Below the pieces are notes generated by a model. That model was not told the DNA's origin. It saw nothing but the letters and a program-made list of their open reading frames with translations, and searched no databases. Below, one piece after another: positions 37,714-46,452 of a stretch of DNA of 64,000 nt (the first letter of the stretch is position 1; each line of letters begins with the position of its first letter). Origin of the DNA: Micromonospora sp. H61 (GTDB lineage: Bacteria > Actinomycetota > Actinomycetes > Mycobacteriales > Micromonosporaceae). The stretch spans positions 1 through 64,000 of the forward strand of contig NZ_JAGPXY010000007.1 in the NCBI RefSeq assembly GCF_018070325.1, read 5' to 3'. A program made the translations under genes and the position numbers.

Positions 37714-37748
37714 CGGTCGCCGGTCGCCGGTCGCCGGTCGCCGGTCGC
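37714..37748. repeat. Five tandem copies of a 7-bp unit
   Basis: CGGTCGC is repeated five times without mismatch, directly before the first CGAAAGTTTCG box of the xylanase promoter region. Copy number may vary by slippage. Confidence 0.85.
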
Positions 37749-37864
37749 CGAAAGTTTCGACCGCCAGCTGCTCGGCGCTGGGCAGGTCATGTGATGAATT
37801 TCCGGAAGTTTTCAGCGTTGACGCCCAGACATAGATCGGCTTAACGTTTCGAGCAAGTTTCCGG
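37749..37864 (+). promoter_or_regulatory. Xylanase promoter with GAAAGTTTC-type boxes
   Basis: A perfect palindrome CGAAAGTTTCG lies at 37749-37759. Related sequences are CGGAAGTTTTCAG at 37803-37815 and GCAAGTTTCCGG at 37853-37864. A promoter TTGACG (37818-37823), 18 nt, TAACGT (37842-37847) sits between boxes two and three. Similar CGAA-N-TTCG sites bind xylan regulators in Streptomyces and relatives (family knowledge). Confidence 0.65.
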
Positions 37865-37979
37865 TTTCCGACCGGAACTACCGGCGTCACCCCACCAGCT
37901 CGCGTCTCCACCCGACCAATACCGCACCCTCACCTCCTAGATCGACATCTATCTATTGATCGTCTGGAAGGGAAGGCAC

Positions 37980-39173
37980 ATGAAGTTGAGACAGTGGTCG
38001 ACCGTCGGCCTGGTCGCCGTCGCGACCATCGCCACACTGAACACGGTGCCGGCGACCGCGAGTCGGCCGTACGACCCCACGACCCAGAGCCTCGGTACCC
38101 TCGGCCTGCGCCACGGCCTGCACGTCGGCACTGCGGTCAACATGGACGCCCTCAACGACGCCAGCGACCCGCAGTACCGCAAACTGGCCTCCGCCGAGTT
38201 CGCCTCGGTCACCGCCGAGAACGTGATGAAGTGGGAGAGCCTGGAGCCGACCCGCGGCGCCTACAACTGGGCGCCGGCCGACGAGTTCGTCGACTTCGCC
38301 AAGCGCAACCGGCAGAGCGTGCGCGGTCACGTGCTGGTCTGGCACAACCAGTTGCCCGCCTGGTTGACCAGCGGCGTCGCCGACGGCTCCATCAGCAAGC
38401 AGGAGTTGCGCGAGCTGCTGCGCAAGCACATCACCACAGTCGTGAACCGCTACAAGGGCAAGATCTGGCAGTGGGACGTGGTCAACGAGGCGGTCAGCGA
38501 CCCGTGGGACACCCCGTCGACCCTGCACTACAAGGGCTTCTGGGCGCAGAACCTCGGGCCCGGCTACATCGCCGACGCGTTCCGCTGGGCGCGGGCCGCC
38601 GACCCGAAGGCCCTGCTGTTCTACAACGACTACAACATCGAGGCGTTCGGCTCGGGCAACCCGGCGGACGACAAGACCCAGTTCGTGTACGACATGACCA
38701 AGAGCCTGCGCGCCCAGGGCGTCCCGATCGACGGCGTCGGCTCCCAGGGTCACCTGGGCACCCAGTACGGCAACTTCGACACCCTCCAGGTGACCGCCGC
38801 GCTGAAGAAGTTCGGTGGGCTCGGTGTGGCGACCGCGTTCACCGAGGTCGACGTCCGCAGCCAGCTGACGGAAGGCGTCCAGGCTGGCAACTCGGAGGAG
38901 ATCAACCCCCGGCTCCAGGCGTCGGCCGCGAACTTCAGCGTGCTGATGAAGGCGTGCCTCGCCGTGCGGAGCTGCCTGTCGTACACGGTCTGGGGTTTCA
39001 GTGACAACCATTCGTGGGTGCCGGGCTGGTTCGACGACCCGCCGGAGGGCCTGGCCACCATCTACGACGAGAACTACCAGCCCAAGCGGGCATACCAGGA
39101 GTTGAAGTCCGACCTGATCTTCGCAGGGCCGCCGTACGTCCTGCCCCGCATCGCACCCAGACCTCGCCGCTGA
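37980..39173 (+). CDS. Secreted GH10 endo-1,4-beta-xylanase
   Basis: Exported 397-residue enzyme cutting the xylan backbone by a retaining mechanism. A signal peptide covers about 1-28. The GH10 barrel follows: ENVMKWESLEP, GHVLVWHNQLP, acid/base E170 in WDVVNEA and nucleophile E289 in FTEVDVR. A carbohydrate-binding module, frequent in GH10 enzymes of this group, is absent. The ATG at 37980 has GGAAGGGAAGG upstream. Its own promoter region carries GAAAGTTTC-like boxes distinct from the lac-like boxes of the arabinose genes, so it likely answers to a different regulator that is not in the window. Confidence 0.95.
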   Translation: MKLRQWSTVGLVAVATIATLNTVPATASRPYDPTTQSLGTLGLRHGLHVGTAVNMDALNDASDPQYRKLASAEFASVTAENVMKWESLEPTRGAYNWAPADEFVDFAKRNRQSVRGHVLVWHNQLPAWLTSGVADGSISKQELRELLRKHITTVVNRYKGKIWQWDVVNEAVSDPWDTPSTLHYKGFWAQNLGPGYIADAFRWARAADPKALLFYNDYNIEAFGSGNPADDKTQFVYDMTKSLRAQGVPIDGVGSQGHLGTQYGNFDTLQVTAALKKFGGLGVATAFTEVDVRSQLTEGVQAGNSEEINPRLQASAANFSVLMKACLAVRSCLSYTVWGFSDNHSWVPGWFDDPPEGLATIYDENYQPKRAYQELKSDLIFAGPPYVLPRIAPRPRR

Positions 39174-39180
39174 CGCCCAG

Positions 39181-39214
39181 GGCCGTGTGGAGCTTCCCGA
39201 AGCTCCACACGGCC
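39181..39214 (+). terminator. Terminator after the xylanase gene
   Basis: A 16-bp inverted repeat (39181-39196 and 39199-39214) that closes on itself lies 7 bp past the stop codon. Confidence 0.82.
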
Positions 39215-39333
39215 CGTGTGCCACCACGGACGTCGACGGTCGACTCACGTTCGGTGGTTCCGCTGTCGCCATCCGGACGCCATCGGAGGGCTGGTGCCGG
39301 ATCTGCCGGTTTATTGATGGTGTTGGTGTCACT

Positions 39334-39705
39334 ATGGCAGGCGTGGGAACTGCGAAAACTGCCATGCCTGCGATCTCGCCGCTCACCGGCGATCCCATCA
39401 AGCGGGCCGATGCCGAGCGGCTAGCGGGGGTGCTGAAGGCCTTCGCCGATCCGGCGCGACTCCGGTTGCTCAGCCTGATCCAGTCCGCGCCAGAAGGTGA
39501 GGCGTCAGTGAGTGACCTCACCGCGGCGCTCAATCTCTCCCAGCCGACGGTGAGTCATCACCTTCGGATCCTCACCGAGGCCGGCCTACTCGAACGCGAC
39601 AAGCGCGGGGTCTGGGCGTACTACCGCCTGGTGCCCGCCGCGATCGCGCAGATCGCCGACCTGTTGACGCCGCCCCGGAAGCGGGCGACGAAGCGGGCCC
39701 GCTGA
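39334..39705 (+). CDS. ArsR-family winged-helix regulator
   Basis: DNA-binding protein of about 123 residues. The winged helix is clear (LKAFADPARLRLLSLIQS; LNLSQPTVSHHLRILTEAGLL; ERDKRGVWAYYRL). The ELCVCDL metal-binding motif of ArsR/SmtB sensors is replaced by EASVSDL, so no cysteine is available in helix 3 and it may sense something else. The start is uncertain between ATG 39334 and ATG 39364; neither has a strong ribosome site. It converges with argS. Confidence 0.88.
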   Translation: MAGVGTAKTAMPAISPLTGDPIKRADAERLAGVLKAFADPARLRLLSLIQSAPEGEASVSDLTAALNLSQPTVSHHLRILTEAGLLERDKRGVWAYYRLVPAAIAQIADLLTPPRKRATKRAR

Positions 39706-39726
39706 CCGGGCCGGAAGGCCGGCTCG

Positions 39727-41445
39727 TCACATCCGCTCCACTGTGCGGATGCCCAGCAGGTGCAGCCCCTGCCGCAGGGTCCGGGCGGTCAGCTCGGCCA
39801 GCAGCAGCCGGCTCTCCCGCAGCTGGTCCGTGGCACGCAACACCGGACAGCGCTCGTAGAACGCGTTGAACGCTGTCGCGAGTCGGTGCAGGTAACCGGC
39901 GAGCTGATGGAACTCGAGACTCCGCTCCAGCTCGCCGACCACCCCGGCGAAGCCGAGCAGCTCGACCGCGAGCGCCCGCTCCGCCGGCTGCGCCACCACG
40001 ATGGGGGCGTCCGGCCGCACGGCGGTCCCGGCCCGCCGCAGCACTGACCGGATCCGGGCGTACGCGTACTGCAGGTAGGGCGCGGTGTTGCCGTCCAGCG
40101 CCAACATCCGCTCCCAGTCCAGGACGTAGTCCTTGGTCCGGTCGACGGACAGGTCGGCGTACTTGATGGCGCCGATGCCCACCGCGCGGCCGATCTCGTC
40201 GGCGGTCCCGGCGTCCAGATCCGGGTTCCTGCTCCGGGCCAGGTCGGTGGCACGGGCGACCGCCTCCTCCAACAGCCCGACCAGCTTCACCGACTCACCG
40301 GCCCGGCTGCGCAGCATCCGCCCGTCGGTGCCGAGGATGGACCCGAAGCCCAGGTGCTCGGCCCGGGCCGGCGGGCAGAGCCAGCCGGCCGCCTCGGCGA
40401 CGGCGAACACCATCGCGAAGTGCTGCCGCTGCGGTAGGCCGACGACGTACAGCAGCCGGGTGGCGCCGAGTTCGCCGACGCGCTGCCGCAGCGCGGCCAG
40501 GTCGGTGGCCGGATAGCCGTACCCACCGTCGCTCTTGCGCACGATCAGCGGCAACGGCTCGCCGTCCCGGCCGGTGAACCCGGGCGGAAAGACGCACTCG
40601 GCCCCACCGCTGGGCAGCAGCAGCCCCAGCTGGTCCAGGTCGTCGACGACGTCCGCGAGCAGGTCGTTGTAGGCGCTCTCGCCCCGAAAGTCGGCACCGG
40701 ACAACGTCACGTCGAGCAGGTCGTACACGGTCAGGAAGTACCGCTCGGACTGCGTCACCAGCAGCCGCCACAACCGGCGGGTCCGCTCGTCACCGCCCTG
40801 CAACGCGACCACCCGCAGCCGCGACCGTTCCTGGAACGCCTCGTCGGCGTCGAACTTCACCCGGGCCGCCCGGTAGAAGGTGTCCAGGTCCCCCATCGAC
40901 AGGTTCTGCGCGGCTTCGGCCTCACCGAGGTCGATCAGGTGCTCGATCAGCATGCCGAACGGTGTCCCCCAGTCACCCAGGTGGTTGACCCGCACCACCC
41001 GGTGCCCGAGCCAGTCCAGCAGCCGCACCGCAGCATCACCGATGACAGTGGAGCGGAGGTGCCCGACGTGCATCTCCTTCGCCACGTTGGGCGCCGAGTA
41101 GTCGACCACCACGGTCTGCGGCGTCGCCGTCGGCGGCACGCCGAGCCGGGCGTCACCGGCCAGCCCGGATACCAGGTCGGCCAGGGCCCGGTCGGCAACC
41201 GTCAGATTGAGGAAGCCAGGCCCGGAGACCTCCGCCAACACGCCGACGTCGTCGAGCACCGCGTGCGCCAGCACCGCCGCGGCGATGTCGCGCGGCGGGC
41301 GGCCGAGCCGCCGGGCCAGCGCCAGCGCCGCGTCGGACTGGAAGTCCGCACGTGGAGACCGCCGCACCAGCGGGTCGACCGGGCTGCCGGCCACCGCCGC
41401 GAACGCCGGTGCCAGCCGGTCGGACAACAACTTTTCAAGATCCAT
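39727..41445 (-). CDS. argS: Arginyl-tRNA synthetase
   Basis: Class Ia synthetase of 572 residues charging tRNA-Arg. The N-terminal tRNA-contacting domain precedes the HIGH-type motif HVGHLRST in NVAKEMHVGHLRST. The KMSKS-loop region reads MLRSRAGESVKL, in line with ArgRS enzymes that lack the canonical lysine. The C-terminal anticodon-binding domain ends at LLGIRTVERM. The ATG at 41445 (MDLEKLLSDRL) is preferred over a GTG at 41472. An arginine-rich leader ORF and a hairpin lie upstream. Whether this is the only argS of the genome cannot be seen. Confidence 0.95.
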   Translation of the reverse strand: MDLEKLLSDRLAPAFAAVAGSPVDPLVRRSPRADFQSDAALALARRLGRPPRDIAAAVLAHAVLDDVGVLAEVSGPGFLNLTVADRALADLVSGLAGDARLGVPPTATPQTVVVDYSAPNVAKEMHVGHLRSTVIGDAAVRLLDWLGHRVVRVNHLGDWGTPFGMLIEHLIDLGEAEAAQNLSMGDLDTFYRAARVKFDADEAFQERSRLRVVALQGGDERTRRLWRLLVTQSERYFLTVYDLLDVTLSGADFRGESAYNDLLADVVDDLDQLGLLLPSGGAECVFPPGFTGRDGEPLPLIVRKSDGGYGYPATDLAALRQRVGELGATRLLYVVGLPQRQHFAMVFAVAEAAGWLCPPARAEHLGFGSILGTDGRMLRSRAGESVKLVGLLEEAVARATDLARSRNPDLDAGTADEIGRAVGIGAIKYADLSVDRTKDYVLDWERMLALDGNTAPYLQYAYARIRSVLRRAGTAVRPDAPIVVAQPAERALAVELLGFAGVVGELERSLEFHQLAGYLHRLATAFNAFYERCPVLRATDQLRESRLLLAELTARTLRQGLHLLGIRTVERM

Positions 41446-41528
41446 CAGTACGCCGATCTCGCTCGGACCCACGCTGCCACGCGAGCCGTTGACGGGGAGA
41501 TACGGGCGGACCGAGGACGACCAGCGAA

Positions 41529-41554
41529 CGACCGGCGGCTCGATCCGCCGGTCG
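41529..41554 (-). promoter_or_regulatory. Attenuator-like hairpin upstream of argS
   Basis: A 10-bp perfect inverted repeat (41529-41538 and 41545-41554) with a 6-nt loop lies 11 nt after the leader ORF stop and 83 nt before the argS start. A competing 8-bp stem forms within the leader ORF around its arginine codons. There is no T-run. Confidence 0.5.
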
Positions 41555-41565
41555 CAGGAAACAGG

Positions 41566-41658
41566 TCAGCGCGGGCGGGCGACGGATCGCCGGCGTCGCC
41601 CCGCACCGACCTGGACGTCATACGACAGTCCGGTGCACTGAGCGATCACGCTGGTCAT
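41566..41658 (-). CDS. Arginine-rich leader peptide of argS (candidate)
   Basis: A 30-codon ORF beginning MTSVIAQCTGLSYD and ending in a basic tail with four successive arginine codons (CGA CGC CGG CGA) and two more before the stop. It lies 120 bp upstream of argS on the same strand. A TAGGCT -10-like element ends 7 nt before its ATG, which suggests a leaderless transcript, common in actinobacteria. Ribosome stalling at the Arg codons when charged tRNA-Arg is scarce could control the following hairpin (inference). Confidence 0.5.
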   Translation of the reverse strand: MTSVIAQCTGLSYDVQVGAGRRRRSVARPR

Positions 41659-41790
41659 GCGGGGCAGCCTAGCGGCCCGGCCGACCCGACGACACAGAAA
41701 TTCCGTGGTCCGGCCGATGCCCGAGGCGCCACGTGGTCGTTTCGGTCGACTCGGGGCAGGGAACTTCCTCGGGACAGACGAGGGGTGATG

Positions 41791-42546
41791 ATGAGCCGAT
41801 ACACAGCACTGCCGATGGCCCGTACGCGACGCGCGCTCGCGCTGCTCGGCACCGTCGCACTGGCCGCTGCCTGCACCGCCACCGAGGATCCGCCCGGCTC
41901 TGCCCCGGCGACCACCGCACCGGCCACCGCGTCGGCGTCAGCGCCCCCGACAGATCCGCCATCGCCGAGCGCGAGCACCCCGGTGACCATCCCGACCTCG
42001 GCCTTCGTCGAGTTGCCCGCCGAGCTGCGGAAGTCTCCGCGACGGACGACGCCCGTCGAGGAGGCACTGCCAAAGCTGTGCGGCAACGAGTTCGGCACCG
42101 GCGGCCGGCAGGTCACCGCGAGCGCCGCGATGACAGTCACCTACCAGAAGGCCGGCGAGCCCGCCAGCAACGTGCCCCAGGGGATGATCCACCAGACCAT
42201 CTTCACCTTCGACGGCGACGGCGCCTCGGGTTACCTGGGCCGGCTCCGCACCGGCGTGCAGGCGTGCCCCTCCTACGACCAGTCCGGAAACCGCGTCACC
42301 GTCAAGAGTCAGGCGCTGCCCGGGGTCGGCGACGAGGCGCTGCTGCTGACCCGGACGTGGCCCGAGACGAGCCTGAACGGCGAACGCACCGGCGGCACCG
42401 CGTCCAGCCAGATCGCTGTGGCCCGCGTCGACAGCACGGTGACGGTCTTCGACGACCAGGGGTGGGAGGGCACCAGCGGCAACCCCGCCATCCTGGACCG
42501 GGTCGTCCGCGACGGCGTCCGCGCCATCGACGCCTGGCAGGGGTGA
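41791..42546 (+). CDS. Lipoprotein of unknown function
   Basis: Secreted lipoprotein of 251 residues. The signal peptide ends in VALAAAC (lipobox), followed by a Thr/Ser/Pro-rich spacer of about 45 residues and a folded domain (about 80-250) with two or more Cys (KLCGNEFG; VQACPSYDQ). The overall form resembles the extracellular sensor-like domains seen in PknH-type and related actinobacterial lipoproteins, but no confident family is assigned. AGGGG lies 5 nt before the ATG at 41791; an ATG at 41788 is the neighbour alternative. Confidence 0.85.
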   Translation: MSRYTALPMARTRRALALLGTVALAAACTATEDPPGSAPATTAPATASASAPPTDPPSPSASTPVTIPTSAFVELPAELRKSPRRTTPVEEALPKLCGNEFGTGGRQVTASAAMTVTYQKAGEPASNVPQGMIHQTIFTFDGDGASGYLGRLRTGVQACPSYDQSGNRVTVKSQALPGVGDEALLLTRTWPETSLNGERTGGTASSQIAVARVDSTVTVFDDQGWEGTSGNPAILDRVVRDGVRAIDAWQG

Positions 42547-42729
42547 TCCACCCACCCGCCACCGGCGCGGGGCTCCACCGATCGGTTCCATCCTCGGTCG
42601 AATCATGGACACCTGGACGCGAGTCACGCTCGCGCCGGGAGACTTGGGGATCACGGTCCACAGTGGCGGGGTGCGCCCGCGGAAACCAGCCACCCGGACC
42701 ATCAGCGTTGGTCGGTGGAGGAGGTCGTC

Positions 42730-43218
42730 ATGTCGGACGCTCAGGGAACAAAGGCGCCGTGGCTCCCGCCACGGTGGTTCATCCGGCTGGCCTGGTCGGT
42801 GCACCGGGGCCTGTACCGGGTCTCCGGCAGCCGGGTCGGGCTGTGGCGACCCCGCGAGACCCGCTGGGGCACCCTGCGGCTGACCACGACCGGACGCCGC
42901 ACCGGCCAGCAGCGCAGCGTCATTCTCGCGTACTTCGAGGATGGCCCGAACCTGGTCGGGGTGGCGATGAACGGGTGGGGCGAGGGCGCTCCCGCCTGGT
43001 GGCTCAACCTCCAGGCGCACCCGGACGCGTCAGTCGATCTGGTCGACGGGCGGCGGCTGGTGCGCGGTCGCGCCGCCACCGACGACGAGCGGTCGCGCCT
43101 GTGGCCACGCTGGCGCGAGGCCGACAAGAACTTCGACGCCCACGCCGCACGGCGATCGTCGGAAACCACAGTGGTGGTGCTGGAGCCCAGATCGGATAGC
43201 GACGCCCCGGTGCAATGA
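42730..43218 (+). CDS. F420-dependent nitroreductase-like protein (DDN family)
   Basis: Split-barrel oxidoreductase of 162 residues. The core TRWGTLRLTTTGRRTGQQRSV, VAMNGWGEGAPAWWLNLQAHPD and the C-terminal WREADKNFD match the deazaflavin-dependent nitroreductase family (mycobacterial Ddn relatives), which use reduced F420. The substrate is unknown. The start at 42730 has GGAGGAGG upstream. It is one of several F420-type proteins in the window. Confidence 0.9.
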   Translation: MSDAQGTKAPWLPPRWFIRLAWSVHRGLYRVSGSRVGLWRPRETRWGTLRLTTTGRRTGQQRSVILAYFEDGPNLVGVAMNGWGEGAPAWWLNLQAHPDASVDLVDGRRLVRGRAATDDERSRLWPRWREADKNFDAHAARRSSETTVVVLEPRSDSDAPVQ

Positions 43219-43276
43219 CGCAACTCGCGGCTTCCGCACCATCGGCTCCGTCTGGTTACCCGGCTGCCACGCGGGC

Positions 43277-43660
43277 TCAACTGCCGAACGCGAGGTAGAG
43301 ACCCAGGCCGAAGTTCACCACCAGGACGATCGCGCCGACGACGGCGAACCAGCGCTGCCAAGCCGTCCACCGGACCGTCCGCTGGGACTCGACGATGCCC
43401 GCCTCCTCCACCCGCACCGCGGCGATCCTGTCCCGCTCACTGGCGTCACGGCGGCCCGCTGCCACGTCGGCGCTGAACAGGGTGACGTTGCCGCGGAGTT
43501 CCTCGGTGAGAGACCGGAGCGCCTGCGTCATCGAGTCGATCGAACCGTTGATCCTGCGCAGGTGCTCATCGTGCCCCTGTAGACGTTGCTCGATCCGGCC
43601 CGCGTCGAGACCGCGGGCGTAGGCGGCCGCCAACTCCTCCGCGTTGTCCGGGCCCGTCAT
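43277..43660 (-). CDS. Tail-anchored small membrane protein with coiled coil
   Basis: Protein of about 127 residues of unknown function. Residues 10-95 are charged and helical with coiled-coil character (RIEQRLQGHDEHLRRINGSI). One membrane helix near the C-terminus (WFAVVGAIVLVVNFGLGLYLAFG) leaves a tiny tail, so the bulk faces the cytoplasm. The ATG at 43660 has GACGGA upstream. A GTG at 43777 would add 39 low-complexity residues and is the alternative. Confidence 0.72.
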   Translation of the reverse strand: MTGPDNAEELAAAYARGLDAGRIEQRLQGHDEHLRRINGSIDSMTQALRSLTEELRGNVTLFSADVAAGRRDASERDRIAAVRVEEAGIVESQRTVRWTAWQRWFAVVGAIVLVVNFGLGLYLAFGS

Positions 43661-43777
43661 CGTGGGTCCGTCGGCACCGACGACGCTGCTCCTGGCCCGC
43701 ACTCGGGCGGGACCGCCGTAGCCGTCCGGCGCAAGGGCCGCCGCTGAGGCGTGGTGCTCGTGAGACGCATCCGCCAC

Positions 43778-44066
43778 CTCCTACTGACCCCGCACCACCT
43801 GGTCCGGGTATCAGTCGTACCACTCCCAGGCCCCGAACGCCACTGCTCGGATCCGACAAAACCGCAGGTCAAGGACGTGTTCATGGCCAGCACGCGCGTA
43901 AATAACAGGTGCCTGACGGCGGCCTGGAGACAACTGCGGCGGTACGACGTCCCGAGGGCGTACATCCCGGGTGGTAGGCCCATCGGCAACTCCGGCATGA
44001 CGACTCACCAGCGGTTTGCTTCCTAGGCTGCCACCCGTACCCGTCACGAGACCGAGGAGATCCACG
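43778..44066. other. Intergenic region between small membrane protein genes
   Basis: 289 bp between divergently oriented small genes. No gene, repeat or clear operator was recognised. It must hold both promoters. Confidence 0.4.
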
Positions 44067-44501
44067 ATGTCCGTTCGTCACCTGCTTGCCACCGCCGTAG
44101 CCGCCCCGCTCGGAGGGATCGAGCTAGCCGCACCGGCAGCGGCGCACGTCGCGGCCCAGCCAACCGCCGCCGCTGCTCTCTCCATGAGTTCCGGACGTCT
44201 CGGCGCCAGCGCGGCCGCCCTGCTGGGGCTGGTCGGCGCCATCATCGGAGGACTGGCCCTGGCCCGCCCCGCCAGTCGACTCGGCACCGGCTCGGGAAGC
44301 CGCGGAGCCGTCCTGGCCCTGGCGACAGGGCTGATCGGCATGGCGCTCGGCGGGCTGGTGGTGACCACCTCCGACAGTGGCATCGGCACGGGCAACGGGC
44401 GAGGCGGGGCCTACGTGGCGCTGGCGGTCGGACTGGCCGGCGTGGTGCTCGGCGGGCTGGCCCTTCTTCGCGCGCGCCGCACCGGCCACCTGGCGGGCTG
44501 A
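44067..44501 (+). CDS. Small Ala/Gly-rich membrane protein (DUF6223-like)
   Basis: Membrane protein of 144 residues with an N-terminal signal-like helix (LLATAVAAPLGGIELAAPAAAHVA) and three further hydrophobic helices. The internal similarity of GASAAALLGLVGAIIGGLAL, GAVLALATGLIGMALGGLVV and GAYVALAVGLAGVVLGGLAL suggests a threefold repeat. GAGGAGATCC precedes the ATG. The family assignment is tentative, and no function is known. Confidence 0.8.
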   Translation: MSVRHLLATAVAAPLGGIELAAPAAAHVAAQPTAAAALSMSSGRLGASAAALLGLVGAIIGGLALARPASRLGTGSGSRGAVLALATGLIGMALGGLVVTTSDSGIGTGNGRGGAYVALAVGLAGVVLGGLALLRARRTGHLAG

Positions 44502-44600
44502 CCGCGGCCGGTTCCGGCGCGGGGCCCGCCTGGCTGATCTCGTTCCATCCGAAGGCTGCCCCGCCGGCGGTCGTTCCGGCCGACCAGCCGACGGTGGTGG

Positions 44601-45263
44601 TCAGGAGCGAGCGAGCCAACCAGGCACTGTCAGACCGGACTCGTAGGCGAGGATCACCAACTGGGCTCGGTCCCGGGCATGGGCCTTGGTCATGATCCGG
44701 CTGACATGCGTCTTGGCGGTCGCCGGGCTCAGCACCAACCGCGCCGCTATCTCGTCGTTGGAGAGGCCGGCGGCGACCAGCGTCAGCACTTCACGCTCCC
44801 GCTCGGTGAGCAGGCTCAGTCGCGGCCCGGGGTCGGGATGCTTGGCCCGGGCCGCGAACTCGGCGATCAACCGCCGGGTGATCGACGGTGCGATAAGCGC
44901 GTCACCCCGGGCCACCACCCGCACCCCGTGGATCAACTCCGCTGGCTCGGTGTCCTTGACCAGGAATCCGCTGGCACCGGCCCGCAGCGCGTCGTAGACG
45001 TAATCGTCCAGGTCGAAGGTGGTCAGAATGATGACGCGAGCGTCGGAGCTGGCGACGATCTCACCAGTGGCGGCCAGGCCGTCGAGCCCGGGCATCCGGA
45101 TGTCCATGAGGACGACATCGGGTCGCAGTTGCCGGGCCAGCCGCACCGCCTCGAATCCATCGGCAGCCTCGCCGACCACCTCGAGACCGTCCTCACCGTC
45201 GAGAATGGACCGGAAGCCGGCCCGTACGAGGGTCTGGTCGTCGACGAGGAGTAGCCGGATCAC
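44601..45263 (-). CDS. NarL/LuxR-type response regulator
   Basis: Cytoplasmic regulator of 220 residues. The receiver domain carries the phospho-acceptor D54 in VLMDIRMPG, with DD at 8-9 and the conserved K in FLVKDTEP. The C-terminal LuxR helix-turn-helix reads LTEREREVLTLVAAGLSNDE. It is coupled to the histidine kinase by an ATGA overlap (45260-45263). The likely targets are the neighbouring ABC exporter or its own operon (inference). Confidence 0.95.
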   Translation of the reverse strand: MIRLLLVDDQTLVRAGFRSILDGEDGLEVVGEAADGFEAVRLARQLRPDVVLMDIRMPGLDGLAATGEIVASSDARVIILTTFDLDDYVYDALRAGASGFLVKDTEPAELIHGVRVVARGDALIAPSITRRLIAEFAARAKHPDPGPRLSLLTEREREVLTLVAAGLSNDEIAARLVLSPATAKTHVSRIMTKAHARDRAQLVILAYESGLTVPGWLARS

Positions 45264-46399
45264 GCCTGCTCCCCCACCGGTGCCGGGTCGGCTCGCATCG
45301 GCAGACGGGCACAGACCCGGAAGCCTCCGTCCGGCCGCGCGCCGGTGGTCAACGAACCGCCGAGTGCCCGCGCCCGCTCCCGCATTCCGAGGATCCCGCT
45401 GCCCGGCGAACCCGGCTGGGCGATGCCGTCGTCGTCGACCTCCACGAGCACGTCGTCGTGATCGGGCCGGACCCGGACCACAGCGGTGGTGGCACGCGCG
45501 TGACGCGCCACGTTGGTGAGCGCCTCCTGGACGATCCGATACACCGCCAGATCGACCTCCGGCGGTAGCGACCGCGTCTCGGCCAGCTCGGTGCGGATCT
45601 CCAACTCCGGCCGGGCGGCCGTCCTGATCAGATCGCCGAGGCGATGCAGGCCGGGTGCCGGCACGACCGCCGGCCCAGCTTCCTGCCGCAGTGCCCCCAG
45701 CGTCGCTCGCAACTCACTCAACGTCTCCTTGCTGGTCTGTTTGATCGCGGTGAGGGCCTGCTCGGACCGGACCGGGTCGGGTCGGTGCAACGCCGCGCTG
45801 GCCTGCACGTTGATCAACGACAGGTGGTGGCCGAGCACGTCGTGCAACTCCCGGGCAATGCGCAGCCGCTCCTCGGTGGCCCGTCGCCGGGACTCCTCCT
45901 CCATCCGCTGCTCGGCGACGACAGCTCGGGCCTGTGCCTCGGCGAGGTAGGCGCGGCGGTTGCGGGTCACGCCGACGATGACCGCGACGAGCCAACCGGT
46001 GTGCAGCAGCGTCGCCCCGTTCATGGTGTTCGGGGACCGGTTGTAGCTGTCCGCCACGGCGAAGGCGACCACCGAGGCGAGACCGAGCCCGACGGCGACC
46101 GCGAGGTACCCCTCGTCGACAACTGTGTAGAGCGCCACGACGAAGACCAACATGATCGGGCCGGGCCGGTGCAGCAACGCCCCGTACGCGCCGATGGCAG
46201 CCAGCGCCACGACGCCCACCGGCACCGGGTGACGCCGGCGGACGTACAGCGCGCCGGTCGAGAGCAGCACCGCCAGCAGCGCCGCCCATTCGGCGGCGGT
46301 GTCGATGCCGCGCGACTGGACCACCAGGCCCATGACAGCGACCAGACCCACGGCGGGCACCAGGGCCACGTCCGCCGTCCGGCCCCGCCACCCCGACAT
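45260..46399 (-). CDS. Sensor histidine kinase (DesK/NarX-like HisKA_3)
   Basis: Membrane kinase of 379 residues. About five N-terminal helices (residues 8-150) act as sensor, with little extracellular sequence, so it probably senses the membrane itself. The phospho-acceptor His is in RIARELHDVLGHHLSLINVQA. The HATPase_c domain has VQEALTNVARHA (N box) and SGILGMRERARALGG (G box). It partners with the response regulator directly downstream. Confidence 0.94.
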   Translation of the reverse strand: MSGWRGRTADVALVPAVGLVAVMGLVVQSRGIDTAAEWAALLAVLLSTGALYVRRRHPVPVGVVALAAIGAYGALLHRPGPIMLVFVVALYTVVDEGYLAVAVGLGLASVVAFAVADSYNRSPNTMNGATLLHTGWLVAVIVGVTRNRRAYLAEAQARAVVAEQRMEEESRRRATEERLRIARELHDVLGHHLSLINVQASAALHRPDPVRSEQALTAIKQTSKETLSELRATLGALRQEAGPAVVPAPGLHRLGDLIRTAARPELEIRTELAETRSLPPEVDLAVYRIVQEALTNVARHARATTAVVRVRPDHDDVLVEVDDDGIAQPGSPGSGILGMRERARALGGSLTTGARPDGGFRVCARLPMRADPAPVGEQA

Positions 46400-46452
46400 G
46401 GACCGAAGCCTAGCCTCCCGCGATCCAGCGGGAGAAGGTCCGACTGGACCGT

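Noticed and set aside
37714..37748. Tandem 7-bp repeat as a CRISPR array
   Set aside because: Units are too short and have no spacers; it is a simple tandem repeat.
41446..41790. T-box riboswitch upstream of argS
   Set aside because: No T-box core sequence or specifier-loop architecture was seen; the leader ORF with Arg codons explains the layout better.
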